A stretch of DNA of 64,000 nucleotides, taken from contig NZ_PNYA01000008.1 of the NCBI RefSeq assembly GCF_002879885.1, forward strand, positions 1 to 64,000, written 5' to 3'. The notes under the pieces are model-generated. The model saw only the letters and a list, made by a program, of their open reading frames with translations, was not told the origin of the DNA and did not search any database. The position numbers and the translations under genes were made by a program. Source of the stretch: Trinickia dabaoshanensis. Lineage in GTDB: Bacteria; Pseudomonadota; Gammaproteobacteria; Burkholderiales; Burkholderiaceae. Positions 1 to 9,116 of the stretch are shown piece by piece (positions within the stretch are counted from its first letter, which is position 1; each line of letters begins with the position of its first letter).

Positions 1-149
1 GCCCCTGGACAGATGGGAGGCGGACACGCGGGGTTTCCCACCGGCGGCGCAAGCGAATAAACCGGCTGCGCGCTCCATGCGAGTTCGTTACCCGCGAAGT
101 CCCGCGGCAACGTCGTGCCTACGGCCCTTGCCGGTACGCTTGACGATGC

Positions 150-179
150 CGCCTCACCAATCGTCGCCTCACCAATCGT
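150..179. repeat. 15-bp perfect tandem direct repeat over the end of the receptor gene
   Basis: The 15-mer cgcctcaccaatcgt occurs twice back to back (150-164 and 165-179). Read on the minus strand the unit covers the last codons and stop of the adjacent receptor gene. A second in-frame Asp-Trp-stop therefore follows the first stop 15 bases later. It looks like a small replication-slippage duplication with no effect on the protein. Confidence 0.8.
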
Positions 180-2442
180 ATTTCGCGCTCGCCAGCACGG
201 TTCGCTCGTTGCCGAATGCACAGACCGAATACGACTGGCAACCGCTAATGAAACGGCGGTCGAACAGGTTCTCCACGTTGAGCGAGAAGCGCCAAGCGCG
301 CGTCTGGTAGCGCAACGCCGCGTCGTAGAGCGTATAGCTCGGAACGGTCAGCGAGTTATCGGGCGCACCGGCCGACGCACTCTGGTAGCGAACCCCGCCG
401 CCGATTCCGAAGCCCGCGAGCACGCCCGTGTGCCATGTCCAATCGGCCCACAGCGAGGCCATCTGACGCGGACGCGGGACATCCACCGGCCAATGGTTCA
501 GCGACGCGTCGTTCGCTTTGACGTTCTTCACATCCTGATAGACATACGAAGCGACCACGGAAAACTCGCGCGTCACATTGCCGACCGCGCTCACCTCGAT
601 ACCGCGTGAGCGCACCTGGCCGGTCTGCACGGAAGACATGCCGGTCGGATCGAGCGAGATCGGCGCCGGCGTCACCACGTTCGTTTGATCGATCCGGTAA
701 GCAGCCGCGCTCAGCATCAGGTTCTTGCCATGCGGCTGCCAACGCAGCCCCGCCTCTATCTGCCTGCCACGCGTGGGCCGCGGCAACCCGCCGTCGAACA
801 TCCTCACACCGATGATCGGATCGAACGACGTCGAGTAGCCGAGATACGGCGAGAGCCCGTACTCGCCCCGATACGTGAGCCCCACGCGAGCCGAAAACGC
901 GCTGACGTCCTGGTCGCTACGCGTGCCGAACTCGAGATCGTCTTGGTGCAATCCAACCCGGTCCTCGCGGCCACCTACCGTAAGCGTCCATCGCTTCCAT
1001 TCGATCTGGTCTTGCACGTAAGCGCCGAACGTATTCGTCGTCGTATACCGATCGGGATGACCGAGGGAAGTCGGACCCGAGAAGATCGCGTTCGTAACGG
1101 GCGTGTAGACCGGATCGTAAAGATTCAAGCTCGGCGCCAGCGCAACCCATTCACTATCGGTACTGGTCTGTCGGCTGTATTCGAGGCCGAACAAGATCGT
1201 ATGCGCGAATGGCCCCGTAGCGAACCGCGCCTGTGCGCTGTTGTCGATGTCGAAGCGGCTGTAGTTCAGTTGGAACAGTCCCGCATAACGCGTGAGATTG
1301 GACGTGCTGCCCCGCGCGAAACCGGCGCCGAAGACCGCCGCGTCGTCGAGCGACACATGCATCCACCGTACGTTTTGGCGCAACGTCCAGATCGTATCGA
1401 CGTTGTGCGAGAGCGCATAGCCGAGCGACCATTGCTTCTTCGCGTCGTGATTGAAGTTCGCCTCGCCCGTGTAGACGTCGTGAGCAAGCTGCCCATTCGG
1501 GTTCGGCAGCACGGTGCCCTGAGCGGGCAGAAAATTGTGCGACACGTCATTGCTGTCGCGCAGGTAAGCCGCGGTCAGCATCAGCGAGGTGTCCGCATCG
1601 GGGCGCCAGCGCAGCGACGGTGCAAACGCCACGCGCCGATCCGCGTGCGGGCCGCTCAGCGCATTGCCGTCGCGCGCGACACCGACGAAACGATAGGCAT
1701 ACCGGCCATCGGGATCGAGCTTGTCGCCGACATCGAACATCGTCTCCTTGCGCGCATCGTTGCCGATCCGCACGCCGGCCTCGCGCACACGCTCGCCGTC
1801 GGCCTGCTTCGTCCGCGCATCGACGATGGCCCCGGGGTCGCCCGCACCGTACAGCACGGACGTGGGTCCGCGCAGCACGGTGATGCCATCGACCATATAC
1901 GGTTCGAGGCGCCAATCGGCGATGGCCGCCGTCTGGGGCGCCTGCAATCCGTCGATGAACAACGTGGGCGTAAAGCCCCTTAGCGCCGCGTACAAGTCGG
2001 AGCGATTGTCCGATCCATACGATCCGAAGCCCGGCAAGTAACGCAATGCCTGATTGAGGTCGGACGAGCCCGTCATCTCGATCTGCTGCGCGGTTACGAC
2101 GTTGATCGTTTGGGGAATCTCGGCGATGCGAGTATCGGTTTTCGTGCCGGTGCTCGTGCGTCGACCGACCAGCCCGACCGACGCGCTATTCGCCGCGCCA
2201 TTGACGGCGATCGCCGGCAGCGCGATGCCAGGCCCGAGTTCGACTTGTTCCGCAACACCCTGCGCTTGCCGCCCGGGTACCTGCGCACACGCATGTCCCG
2301 CCGCCGTTGCGCACAATAGCGCGGCGGCAGCAAATGCCGATTTATTACGTGTGCCGGATACAAGCCCCGATACGTTGCACCGAAAGTGTGAATACCGCTT
2401 ATTCGGCTGCAAAAACGAGTGTTGCGGTTTTATGGGTTTCAA
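169..2442 (-). CDS. TonB-dependent siderophore receptor (paralogue of OrbA)
   Basis: This is an outer-membrane TonB-dependent receptor that should import a ferric siderophore, probably a hydroxamate. About 757 residues. An N-terminal segment ends in an AGHACA-Q-like signal cleavage site near residue 54. The plug domain carries IPQTINVVTAQQIE and VLRGPTSVLYGAGDPG, and the barrel ends in the aromatic C-terminus YDW. There is no N-terminal STN signalling domain, so it is probably not a transducer receptor. It resembles the orbA product at 16919-19147 along its whole length, including TSTGTKTDT, NPNG and the C-terminal GCQS...C pair, so the two are paralogues. The start is uncertain: the first possible codon in the open frame is a TTG without a clear ribosome-binding site, and there is no upstream ATG. 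No sigma or anti-sigma gene and no OrbS-type promoter were seen next to it. Confidence 0.88.
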   Translation of the reverse strand: MKPIKPQHSFLQPNKRYSHFRCNVSGLVSGTRNKSAFAAAALLCATAAGHACAQVPGRQAQGVAEQVELGPGIALPAIAVNGAANSASVGLVGRRTSTGTKTDTRIAEIPQTINVVTAQQIEMTGSSDLNQALRYLPGFGSYGSDNRSDLYAALRGFTPTLFIDGLQAPQTAAIADWRLEPYMVDGITVLRGPTSVLYGAGDPGAIVDARTKQADGERVREAGVRIGNDARKETMFDVGDKLDPDGRYAYRFVGVARDGNALSGPHADRRVAFAPSLRWRPDADTSLMLTAAYLRDSNDVSHNFLPAQGTVLPNPNGQLAHDVYTGEANFNHDAKKQWSLGYALSHNVDTIWTLRQNVRWMHVSLDDAAVFGAGFARGSTSNLTRYAGLFQLNYSRFDIDNSAQARFATGPFAHTILFGLEYSRQTSTDSEWVALAPSLNLYDPVYTPVTNAIFSGPTSLGHPDRYTTTNTFGAYVQDQIEWKRWTLTVGGREDRVGLHQDDLEFGTRSDQDVSAFSARVGLTYRGEYGLSPYLGYSTSFDPIIGVRMFDGGLPRPTRGRQIEAGLRWQPHGKNLMLSAAAYRIDQTNVVTPAPISLDPTGMSSVQTGQVRSRGIEVSAVGNVTREFSVVASYVYQDVKNVKANDASLNHWPVDVPRPRQMASLWADWTWHTGVLAGFGIGGGVRYQSASAGAPDNSLTVPSYTLYDAALRYQTRAWRFSLNVENLFDRRFISGCQSYSVCAFGNERTVLASAKYDW

Positions 2443-2603
2443 TGAGGGCCGCGGCGATGTCGGATGCGTTGAGGAAAAATCGGCGCAATCCTAACAGCCC
2501 CACCACTCGGCGGGCAGGCTGCGGGACAACGCCGGCGCGCAAACACGCGCTGACCCTATATCGACACACTACGTCACCGACTTGAGGCCGGAAGCGGCCC
2601 CGC

Positions 2604-3371
2604 TCAACGCCCCGCCAACGACGCCCGCCCCGATTGCGCGCGCGCCAGCCATTCGCGGTTGTGCTCGCGGGCGTAGCGCGGCCAATGCTGCCCGTCTCGC
2701 AAGATCTCCTCGTATAGCGCCGCCGCGCGCGTGCGGTCCGCCTGCGAGGGCTGCGCCGCGAGCCAATCCGCGAACAAGCAGCGCGGCGCCGCGTCGCTCG
2801 CGCACGCCAACGCTGCCTCGAATGCCGCGCGCGTACCGGGCGCGCCCAGCGCCGCCTGCGACCGTGCGTGGAGCAAAGCGGGTTGCGCTTGATTGCGCAT
2901 CGACGGATCGACCGCGAAAAGGCGTGTCAGCGTGGCATCGGCGTCCGCATACCGCTCCAACGCGAATTGCGCGCGCGCCAAGCCGAGCAACAGCGCGGGA
3001 TCGTCCGCGAAGGGGCCGTTCGCGGCGGCCTGGTAATGCTCGATCGCCCCGGGTGCATCGCCCGCCTCCAGTAAGGCGGCGCCGAGCCGCATGCGGCTCG
3101 CCACGGTGGGTGCGCGATCGAATTGCGCGCGCGCCTCACGCACGGCGCGATTGGGATCGACGAACTGCGTGATCGCCCGCGTAGCGACATAGGCGCCGCG
3201 CGATTGGCGCAGACTCGGCAGATAGACTGCGAAAAGGTAGACGAGGCTTCCGAGCATCGGGAAGGCGAACAGCATGAACAGCCAATAGATGTTCTGCCGA
3301 TGGCGGACGGCATGCACCGCGAAATAGATCGCGACGATGACGTGAAGACCGATTCCAAAAAAATAAGGCAT
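2604..3371 (-). CDS. TPR-repeat protein with N-terminal PLDc_N-like membrane hairpin
   Basis: About 255 residues starting MPYFFGIG. The first ~55 residues form two hydrophobic segments around HRQNIYWLFMLFAFP and LGSLVYLFAVYLP, a pattern typical of the PLDc_N (phospholipase D nuclease N-terminal) membrane module. The rest is alanine-rich helical pairs such as LLLGLARAQFALERYADAD, which fit tetratricopeptide repeats. It is probably an inner-membrane protein with a soluble scaffolding domain; no enzymatic residues are seen. A GTG at 3434 would add 21 residues but has no ribosome-binding site, and the hydrophobic start favours the ATG at 3371. The function is not recognised. Confidence 0.7.
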   Translation of the reverse strand: MPYFFGIGLHVIVAIYFAVHAVRHRQNIYWLFMLFAFPMLGSLVYLFAVYLPSLRQSRGAYVATRAITQFVDPNRAVREARAQFDRAPTVASRMRLGAALLEAGDAPGAIEHYQAAANGPFADDPALLLGLARAQFALERYADADATLTRLFAVDPSMRNQAQPALLHARSQAALGAPGTRAAFEAALACASDAAPRCLFADWLAAQPSQADRTRAAALYEEILRDGQHWPRYAREHNREWLARAQSGRASLAGR

Positions 3372-3446
3372 GTGCGTTCGTTCGACTCTCGATTCGGAGG
3401 CCGCCGCAATAGGTGCGTCGTCCGCCTCCGACACTGTGGCTCGGGC

Positions 3447-3467
3447 CCCTTAAGCCACACTTAAGGG
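3447..3467. other. inverted repeat, 8-bp arms and 5-base loop
   Basis: The arms CCCTTAAG and CTTAAGGG are separated by CCACA, about 75-95 bases upstream of the TPR gene start. There is no T-run, so it is not a classical terminator. It could be an operator or a chance dyad. Confidence 0.4.
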
Positions 3468-3582
3468 ATGTCCGGTGGCGAAGCGTGGGCCGTAGGCTAG
3501 CACGCCCACGTTCACCGTCGAACTCGAGCCTCAAGGCTTGCGAACGATTCACGATGCCCGATCGCGCCGCGCGATCGGCCGC

Positions 3583-4869
3583 CTACGCGTTCGCATCCGC
3601 CGCCGCGGCTGCTCGCCTCCGCCGAGCCGGTGCGAAGTACCACAGCGCCGCCGCGGCTTGCAGTGCGATCAACACCGCCCAAACCGTAACGTGGGCAGCC
3701 GGCGAATAATGTGTGCCCTGCATCGGCCAGCGGCCAAGCGCAGCGCCGATCGCGACTTGCAGCGCGAAGATCGCCACGAAAATCACGAGCGTGAACGTGG
3801 TGTTCACGCGCCCGAGCAATCGAGCCGGAAAGTGCCCGGCCAAGACGGCATAGGTCAAGATACCCGTACCGCCCAGCGCACCGTACGCGGCCCAAAGCAC
3901 GCTTTGAGGAAGCGGTAAGCGCGCGGCAATCATCGCTTGAACGACTACGAAGAGCATCATCGTCACGCCGGAAGACAGATACACGCTCACCCCTCGCCGC
4001 TCCAATACCCGGGCCAATGCGCCGAACCCCAGATTGCCCGCGATGAACGCGGCACCCAATATCGACACGAGCGTGGCCGCGCGCGCGGCGGCGCCGCTCA
4101 TCCCCGACAGCGCCACGTCACGCATGAACGCGCCGACCCAAAGCGACTGCATCGCATAAAACACGCTCTGCGTGATGCCGGAAAACGCGGCCAGCTTCCA
4201 GAACGCGCCGCTCGTCAGCACGTGCCAGGTTCCTTTGAGTTGCTCGAGCATCCCCGCGTTCGAACGCGTTTCGGACTTCGAAGGCGCACCGAACCAAATC
4301 GCCGCCGCCGCCGCGGCCGTGAGCGCGGCCAGGCCCATGCCGACACTGCGCCAACTCGCGATCGACAACAGCCAAGAGAGCGGAGTGCCCACGACGACGC
4401 CGCCGAGTCCCCCCGTCGCCATCACGATGCCGTTCACGAAGGTAAGGCGCCCAACGTCGAAATGCTGAGCGGTCGCCTTGAACGCGCCGCCGAGACAGGC
4501 CGATACGCCTACGCCGATCAGCAAGCGCCCGGCCATCATCGCGCCCAGCCCATGAGCCAGGCTGAACGTCAGCGCCCCGGCTGCCGCGATCAGCATCGCG
4601 CAGGCGGTCACGCGTCGCGGACCGAAGCGGTCCAGCATCACGCCGACGGGAATCTGCGCACCGGCGAAACCGAGGAAGTACAGGCTCGTCAACGTTCCCA
4701 GATCGGCGGGCGACACACCCAGATCGCGAATGATGAACGGCGCGAATCCGAGATTCACGCCTCGAAACAGGTACGAGACGAAATACCCGAGCGAAAAGAC
4801 GGCCAGTAGCCTTGATTGAATGGAAGTCATTGCAAGCGCGCTGTCTCGGGAATGGTCATTGGGCTCCAT
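3583..4869 (-). CDS. MFS transporter
   Basis: About 428 residues with twelve predicted membrane segments. The cytoplasmic loop motif after TM2 is visible as GVMLDRFGPRRV, a good match to the major facilitator GxxxDRxGRR signature. This is an inner-membrane secondary transporter of unknown substrate. It is divergent from the LysR gene at 4938 with a 68-base gap, so that regulator probably controls it. The C-terminus is a basic/Ala-rich tail (ARRRRAAAAAD). The start is uncertain: ATG at 4869 (MEPND) and ATG at 4830 (MTSIQ) are both possible and neither has a clear ribosome-binding site. Confidence 0.85.
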   Translation of the reverse strand: MEPNDHSRDSALAMTSIQSRLLAVFSLGYFVSYLFRGVNLGFAPFIIRDLGVSPADLGTLTSLYFLGFAGAQIPVGVMLDRFGPRRVTACAMLIAAAGALTFSLAHGLGAMMAGRLLIGVGVSACLGGAFKATAQHFDVGRLTFVNGIVMATGGLGGVVVGTPLSWLLSIASWRSVGMGLAALTAAAAAAIWFGAPSKSETRSNAGMLEQLKGTWHVLTSGAFWKLAAFSGITQSVFYAMQSLWVGAFMRDVALSGMSGAAARAATLVSILGAAFIAGNLGFGALARVLERRGVSVYLSSGVTMMLFVVVQAMIAARLPLPQSVLWAAYGALGGTGILTYAVLAGHFPARLLGRVNTTFTLVIFVAIFALQVAIGAALGRWPMQGTHYSPAAHVTVWAVLIALQAAAALWYFAPARRRRAAAAADANA

Positions 4870-4937
4870 TATTCGTGACTGCCCGAGGATGCGCCATTGA
4901 GAGATTTTGCAGTCCACTGTGAGTAGAATTCATCGGC

Positions 4938-5828
4938 ATGAGCACGCCCCTTCCTCCCCTGCAAGCCCTACGCGCCCTCGAAGCGGCCGCGCGCCGGCGT
5001 AGCTTCAGCCGCGCCGCGGAGGAATTGCATTTGACGCATAGCGCCATCAGCCATCATTTGCGGGCGCTAGAGCAATCGCTCGGCGTCGAGCTTTTCCGCC
5101 GCGCGGGCACACGCATGATTCCCACCGCGGCCGGCGCTCGCCTAGCCGAGCGAGTGCGAGCCAACCTCGATGACCTGCGCGAGGCGCTCGACGCGACCCG
5201 CCGCGGCGCGCAAGGCGCGAACGGCGTGACGAGACTCGAACTCAGTGCGATGTCGGACTTTTTGTCGGTTTGGCTCATCCCACGGCTGGGCGATTTTTAC
5301 GATCGGCATCCGCTCATCGACCTCTCGCTGCGCATGCACGCGGATATCGCGCCGCCGGATCCCTACTCCGTCGATATCGGCATATGGCACCGCCGCGTCG
5401 ACGAACCGGGCTTCGAGATCCGCAAGCTGCTGGACGATCAGGTCATCGCCGTATGCAGCCCCTCGCTGCTCGCGCGTTTCCCGAACTTCAAGATCGAAGA
5501 TCTGCCGAGGATGCCGCTTTTGCACTTCTCGCGCCGGTCGTGGCGCGACTTTTTCGAGGCCGCGGGCTTGCGCGAAAGCGAGCCGGACCGGGGCCCCGTA
5601 TTCGACGACGCGGGCATGTTGCTGCAGGCGACCTTGAGCGGACAGGGCGCGGCGACGGCACGGCTGCAGCTCGCGCAAGCGTACTTGGCGCGCGGAGAAC
5701 TCGTTCAGCTCGGGCACGTGCGCATTCCGGCGTCGCTCGATTACTTTTTCACCTGGCGAGCAGGCCATCCGCGCGAAGCGGCGATCGAGGCGTTTTATCG
5801 CTGGCTCAAAGACAAGCTCGCTAGTTGA
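4938..5828 (+). CDS. LysR-family transcriptional regulator (GcvA-like)
   Basis: 296 residues. The N-terminal winged helix-turn-helix is clear (FSRAAEELHLTHSAISHHL, about residues 23-41), followed by the linker helix and the periplasmic-binding-like effector domain (SVDIGIWH, VIAVCSPSLLARFP). The overall pattern resembles the GcvA/AmpR branch. It is transcribed away from the MFS gene at 4869 and presumably regulates it, as is usual for divergent LysR pairs. The effector is unknown. Confidence 0.9.
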   Translation: MSTPLPPLQALRALEAAARRRSFSRAAEELHLTHSAISHHLRALEQSLGVELFRRAGTRMIPTAAGARLAERVRANLDDLREALDATRRGAQGANGVTRLELSAMSDFLSVWLIPRLGDFYDRHPLIDLSLRMHADIAPPDPYSVDIGIWHRRVDEPGFEIRKLLDDQVIAVCSPSLLARFPNFKIEDLPRMPLLHFSRRSWRDFFEAAGLRESEPDRGPVFDDAGMLLQATLSGQGAATARLQLAQAYLARGELVQLGHVRIPASLDYFFTWRAGHPREAAIEAFYRWLKDKLAS

Positions 5829-6066
5829 TGGATCGTTGAGCGCATCGTCATGCAGGGCGCATTCCGGCCGCGTTTCGATGCACGGCGTGCGCCGGTAATG
5901 ACGGGCGAAACAGATGCGCCAGTGAGATCGGCATCCGCCTCGAGGGCGCGCGGGACGCATCACCGGCCAGATACGTTACGATGTATTTCCAAATATTACG
6001 ACGTCAGATTACAATCAGCCTTCGAAGGAAAACAACAAAACAACCAAGTCACGCACGGAGCCTTGC

Positions 6067-7494
6067 ATGAGTTCGGTTTCTTTACCGGCGGGTAACTCGA
6101 GTACGCAGCCCTCACCCATTCAACAAGCGGCACAATCCATCCTCAGCGGCGCAACGGGTTCGACGCTCGACGTCAACACGCTGGTCGCCGCGCTCGTCAC
6201 GGGAAATACGGCCGGCCGCGCATCGGCGATCGCGCGGCAGCAACAAAGCGATAACGCCGTGCTCTCCTCCCTCAGCACGGTCAAGTCGGCGCTGTCGGCG
6301 CTGAAAACGTCGCTCGAGGGGCTCGCCGACGGCAGCATCTTTTCGCAGTTCGCGGCCAGCGCAACGGGCAAGGGTATCGTTGCGACGACCTCGACGGGCG
6401 CCGCGGCGGGGTCCTATTCGGTCTACGTCGAACAACTCGCGAGCGCGAACCAGATCTCGTCCAAGCCGTTCGCGCACGATACGGCGCTCGGCAGCGGCAC
6501 GCTCACGATCGCCGTCGGCGACGCAACGATGTCGATCGATCTCGATGCGAAGAACAACACGCTCACCGGCATTGCGGCGGCCATCAACGGTTCGGCGCAC
6601 AATCCCGGCGTAACGGCCGCCGTCGTCAAAGGGAGCGACGGCGAACACCTCGTGCTCACATCGAAGCAAACGGGCGCCGCCAACACGGTGTCGGTGTCCG
6701 GTACCAACGGTCTGGACGCGGGACTCGCAACGGCCAATTTCAAGCAGGTCACCGCCGCGCAAGACGCCAAACTCACGGTCAGCGGCAATCCCGTCACGAG
6801 CGCGAGCAACGTCGTCAAAGACGCGCTGAACAATGTCACGCTCGCACTGAGCCCGGCCGCCGTCGGCACTACGCAAACCGTCGCGATCGAAGCCGATCCA
6901 TCGGCGATCGGCAAGGCCGTGCAAAACTTCGCCAATGCCTACAACGCTTGGGTCGGCACGCATAGACAGCTTTCGGCCTTCGATCCGGCCACTCGGCAAG
7001 CCGGCCCGCTGCTCGGCGACTCGATGCTCAATTCGGCGGTCAACGGATTGAGCCGGATTCTGGCGAGCGGCGTCACGGTGGATGGCAAGACCTACAGCCT
7101 CGGCCAAATCGGTCTCGATTTGAAGCACGACGGCACGCTCGATTTTTCGGCGTCGAAGCTGCAAGCGGCGCTCGCGTCGAATCCGGCGTCGGTATCGTCG
7201 GTGTTCAACGGCAAGAACGGCATCGGTCAGCAGTTGGACAAGGTGCTTGGCGAGTACACGCTGACCACCGTCGGGCAGATGGATAAGCGCACCGCTTCGA
7301 TCAATGAGGAATTGAAATCCCTCACGAAGCAACAAGGCGAGCTGGCGACGTATCAACAGACGCTCACGGCCCAGTACAACGCGCAGTTCACCGCGCTGAA
7401 CCGGTTGCTCACGACGATCAACAACAGCAAGACCTATCTGAACGCGCTATTCGGCGGCAACGGCGCCGCGGGTACCTTGAACAAGCGCGGTTGA
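6067..7494 (+). CDS. fliD: FliD-like flagellar hook-associated protein 2 (filament cap)
   Basis: 475 residues with an ATG preceded by a GGAG ribosome-binding site. The N-terminal FliD domain has the usual start (LDVNTLVAALVTGN, then QQSDNAVLSSLSTVKSALSAL). The middle has the YSVYVEQLASANQI block, and the C-terminal FliD domain has AYNAWVGTHRQL and GLDLKHDGTLDFSASKL. It ends in a coiled coil, and the terminal helical region (TTINNSKTYLNALF) fits cap proteins. It caps the flagellar filament and promotes flagellin polymerisation outside the cell. No fliC, fliS or fliT lies beside it; its only motility-related neighbours are the convergent stator-like genes downstream. It may be the sole FliD of the organism or a second copy. 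Confidence 0.9.
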   Translation: MSSVSLPAGNSSTQPSPIQQAAQSILSGATGSTLDVNTLVAALVTGNTAGRASAIARQQQSDNAVLSSLSTVKSALSALKTSLEGLADGSIFSQFAASATGKGIVATTSTGAAAGSYSVYVEQLASANQISSKPFAHDTALGSGTLTIAVGDATMSIDLDAKNNTLTGIAAAINGSAHNPGVTAAVVKGSDGEHLVLTSKQTGAANTVSVSGTNGLDAGLATANFKQVTAAQDAKLTVSGNPVTSASNVVKDALNNVTLALSPAAVGTTQTVAIEADPSAIGKAVQNFANAYNAWVGTHRQLSAFDPATRQAGPLLGDSMLNSAVNGLSRILASGVTVDGKTYSLGQIGLDLKHDGTLDFSASKLQAALASNPASVSSVFNGKNGIGQQLDKVLGEYTLTTVGQMDKRTASINEELKSLTKQQGELATYQQTLTAQYNAQFTALNRLLTTINNSKTYLNALFGGNGAAGTLNKRG

Positions 7495-7499
7495 GCGGT

Positions 7500-7519
7500 A
7501 CGCGCGGCTAGCCGCGCGT
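7500..7519. other. 20-bp perfect palindrome between convergent genes
   Basis: ACGCGCGGCT followed directly by its reverse complement AGCCGCGCGT lies five bases after the fliD-like stop and touches the stop codon of the convergent MotB-like gene. It could act as a bidirectional transcription barrier, but there is no T-run on either side, so intrinsic termination is not shown. Confidence 0.5.
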
Positions 7520-8220
7520 TACTCCTGAACGAGGATCGTCACCCGGCGGTTGGCCGCGCGGGCGGCCGCGTCCTCGCCCAGCACGAGCGGCACGTTGTCC
7601 GCCCGGCCGATCGCGGCCAGCCGATGCGGGCCAATGCCCTGATCGACGAAGAAGCGGACCACGGCGCCCGCTCGCGCGGCCGACAGTTCCCAATTGGACG
7701 CGTATTGCGCGTTGGAGATCGGGATGCTGTCGCTATGGCCTTCGACCAAAATATTCTTCGCCGAGTGCGTGGCCAGCACTTTCGCCACGCGCTCGAGCAC
7801 GCCGATCGAATCGGGCAGCAAGCGCGCATCGCCCGAATTGAACAGGATCTTCGCGTTGATCGCGATTTCCAGCCCCTGCGGCGACTGCGCCACGGTGATC
7901 GCATGTTCGTCGGTCAGCGGCCTGAGCAGCGCCACGAGCGCGGCCTGAGCGGCCGTCCGGCGTGCATCGGTCACGGCCTTGCTCGCGTTCGTTTCGGCCT
8001 GTGCCCGCGTGCTCGCGACCTGCGCTTCCAACGCCTTCGTCTGCAAATCGCGGTCTTTCGCGAGTTCGAGCACGTACAGCGCGAGAAAAAACACCATCAG
8101 CGTGGTGATCAGATCCGCGTATGAAATGAGCCAGCGCTCGGAATGCTCCTCGGCTGCGTCGTGCGTGTCGTAGCCCGCCTCGCTCGCACCGGCGCGCTTG
8201 CCGTCCGTGAACGTACTCAT
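7519..8220 (-). CDS. MotB/OmpA-family stator-like protein
   Basis: 233 residues. One N-terminal membrane helix (WLISYADLITTLMVFFLALY) carries the MotB signature Tyr-Ala-Asp; Asp36 matches the ion-conducting aspartate of MotB. A charged linker (about residues 55-90, many Ala/Gln/Glu) leads to a C-terminal OmpA-like peptidoglycan-binding domain with ILVEGHSDSIP and NWELSAARAGAVV. It should form an inner-membrane ion channel with the MotA-like protein encoded 39 bases upstream and anchor to the cell wall. The chosen ATG has GGAG nine bases before it. An earlier ATG (8226) lies too close to that site, and a TTG at 8235 lies upstream of it. Whether it powers the main flagellum or an accessory rotor is not known. 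Confidence 0.88.
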   Translation of the reverse strand: MSTFTDGKRAGASEAGYDTHDAAEEHSERWLISYADLITTLMVFFLALYVLELAKDRDLQTKALEAQVASTRAQAETNASKAVTDARRTAAQAALVALLRPLTDEHAITVAQSPQGLEIAINAKILFNSGDARLLPDSIGVLERVAKVLATHSAKNILVEGHSDSIPISNAQYASNWELSAARAGAVVRFFVDQGIGPHRLAAIGRADNVPLVLGEDAAARAANRRVTILVQE

Positions 8221-8259
8221 CGGCATTCGCTCCAATCAGTGTGTGGCATCGCGGACCGG

Positions 8260-9024
8260 TCAGGCCAGCGACTCGGCCGCGCGCTCGCGCACCTCGGCGG
8301 CGAGTCGCGTCTCGATCGTTTGCGGCGACTCCTTGCGCGATATCGCGAGCAAACCGTCCATGTAGAGCCGGCGGAAACGCAGCTCGCTATCGACCTGCGC
8401 CTTGATCTTGCCGTAGAGCGGTAGAAAAACGAGGTTGGCCAGCGCGAGGCCGTAGAGTGTCGCCGTAAAGGCCGTGGCGATGCCGCTGCCCAGTTGCGCC
8501 GGCTCCAGCACGTGACCGGTGACATGGATCAAGCCGAGCACCGCGCCTAGAATCCCGAACGTCGGCGCATAGCCGCCGGCCTGCTGCCAAATCCGCGCCG
8601 CGGCCATTCGATTGCGCTCGTAGGCCGCGATCTCCCGGTGCAGCGAATCTTCGAGCACGGCCGTCGACACGCCGTTCGCGAGCAACTCCAAGCCGCGCTT
8701 GGCGAATGCGTTGATGCCCGTGACATCGATCGATTCGAACGCGAGCATGCCATTGAGCTTGGCCTGGTCGCCCCATTCGAGCAGCATCGACAAACTATCG
8801 CGATCGACTTGCCGCGCCTTCATGAAGGCCAAATGCAATTGCTTGATGCCGTCGAAAAAGCGCGACCACGTGTTTTGAATCATCACGGCGCTCAACGTGC
8901 CGCCCAGCACGATGACGAACGCTTCGCCTTGAATCAATGTCGAAAAATGCCCGCCTTCGAGCCAAAAGCCCACGCCGATGGCCGTCGCACCGAATAGCGC
9001 GCCGATGACGGTTAGCAGATCCAT
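8260..9024 (-). CDS. MotA-family stator-like proton channel protein
   Basis: 254 residues starting with the MotA/MotC-type helix MDLLTVIGALFGATAIGVGF. The second helix is AFVIVLGGTLSAV. A large cytoplasmic loop (about residues 50-145) would contain the FliG-contacting region. Two C-terminal helices carry the hallmark PTFGILGAVLGLIHV and TLYGLALANLVFLP. It pairs with the MotB-like product encoded just downstream. GGAG lies seven bases before the ATG. It sits in one operon behind the cyclic-nucleotide/FliG-like gene (92-base gap), which suggests a dedicated rotor partner. Confidence 0.88.
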   Translation of the reverse strand: MDLLTVIGALFGATAIGVGFWLEGGHFSTLIQGEAFVIVLGGTLSAVMIQNTWSRFFDGIKQLHLAFMKARQVDRDSLSMLLEWGDQAKLNGMLAFESIDVTGINAFAKRGLELLANGVSTAVLEDSLHREIAAYERNRMAAARIWQQAGGYAPTFGILGAVLGLIHVTGHVLEPAQLGSGIATAFTATLYGLALANLVFLPLYGKIKAQVDSELRFRRLYMDGLLAISRKESPQTIETRLAAEVRERAAESLA

Positions 9025-9116
9025 GAGTGATCTCCGAACGATTTCCGTTTGCTGCGCGGTCTTGGCTTACCGCATTCTCGCGAGGCCGGCCCGCTTGGGC
9101 CGCCCCGCGGCTCGCG

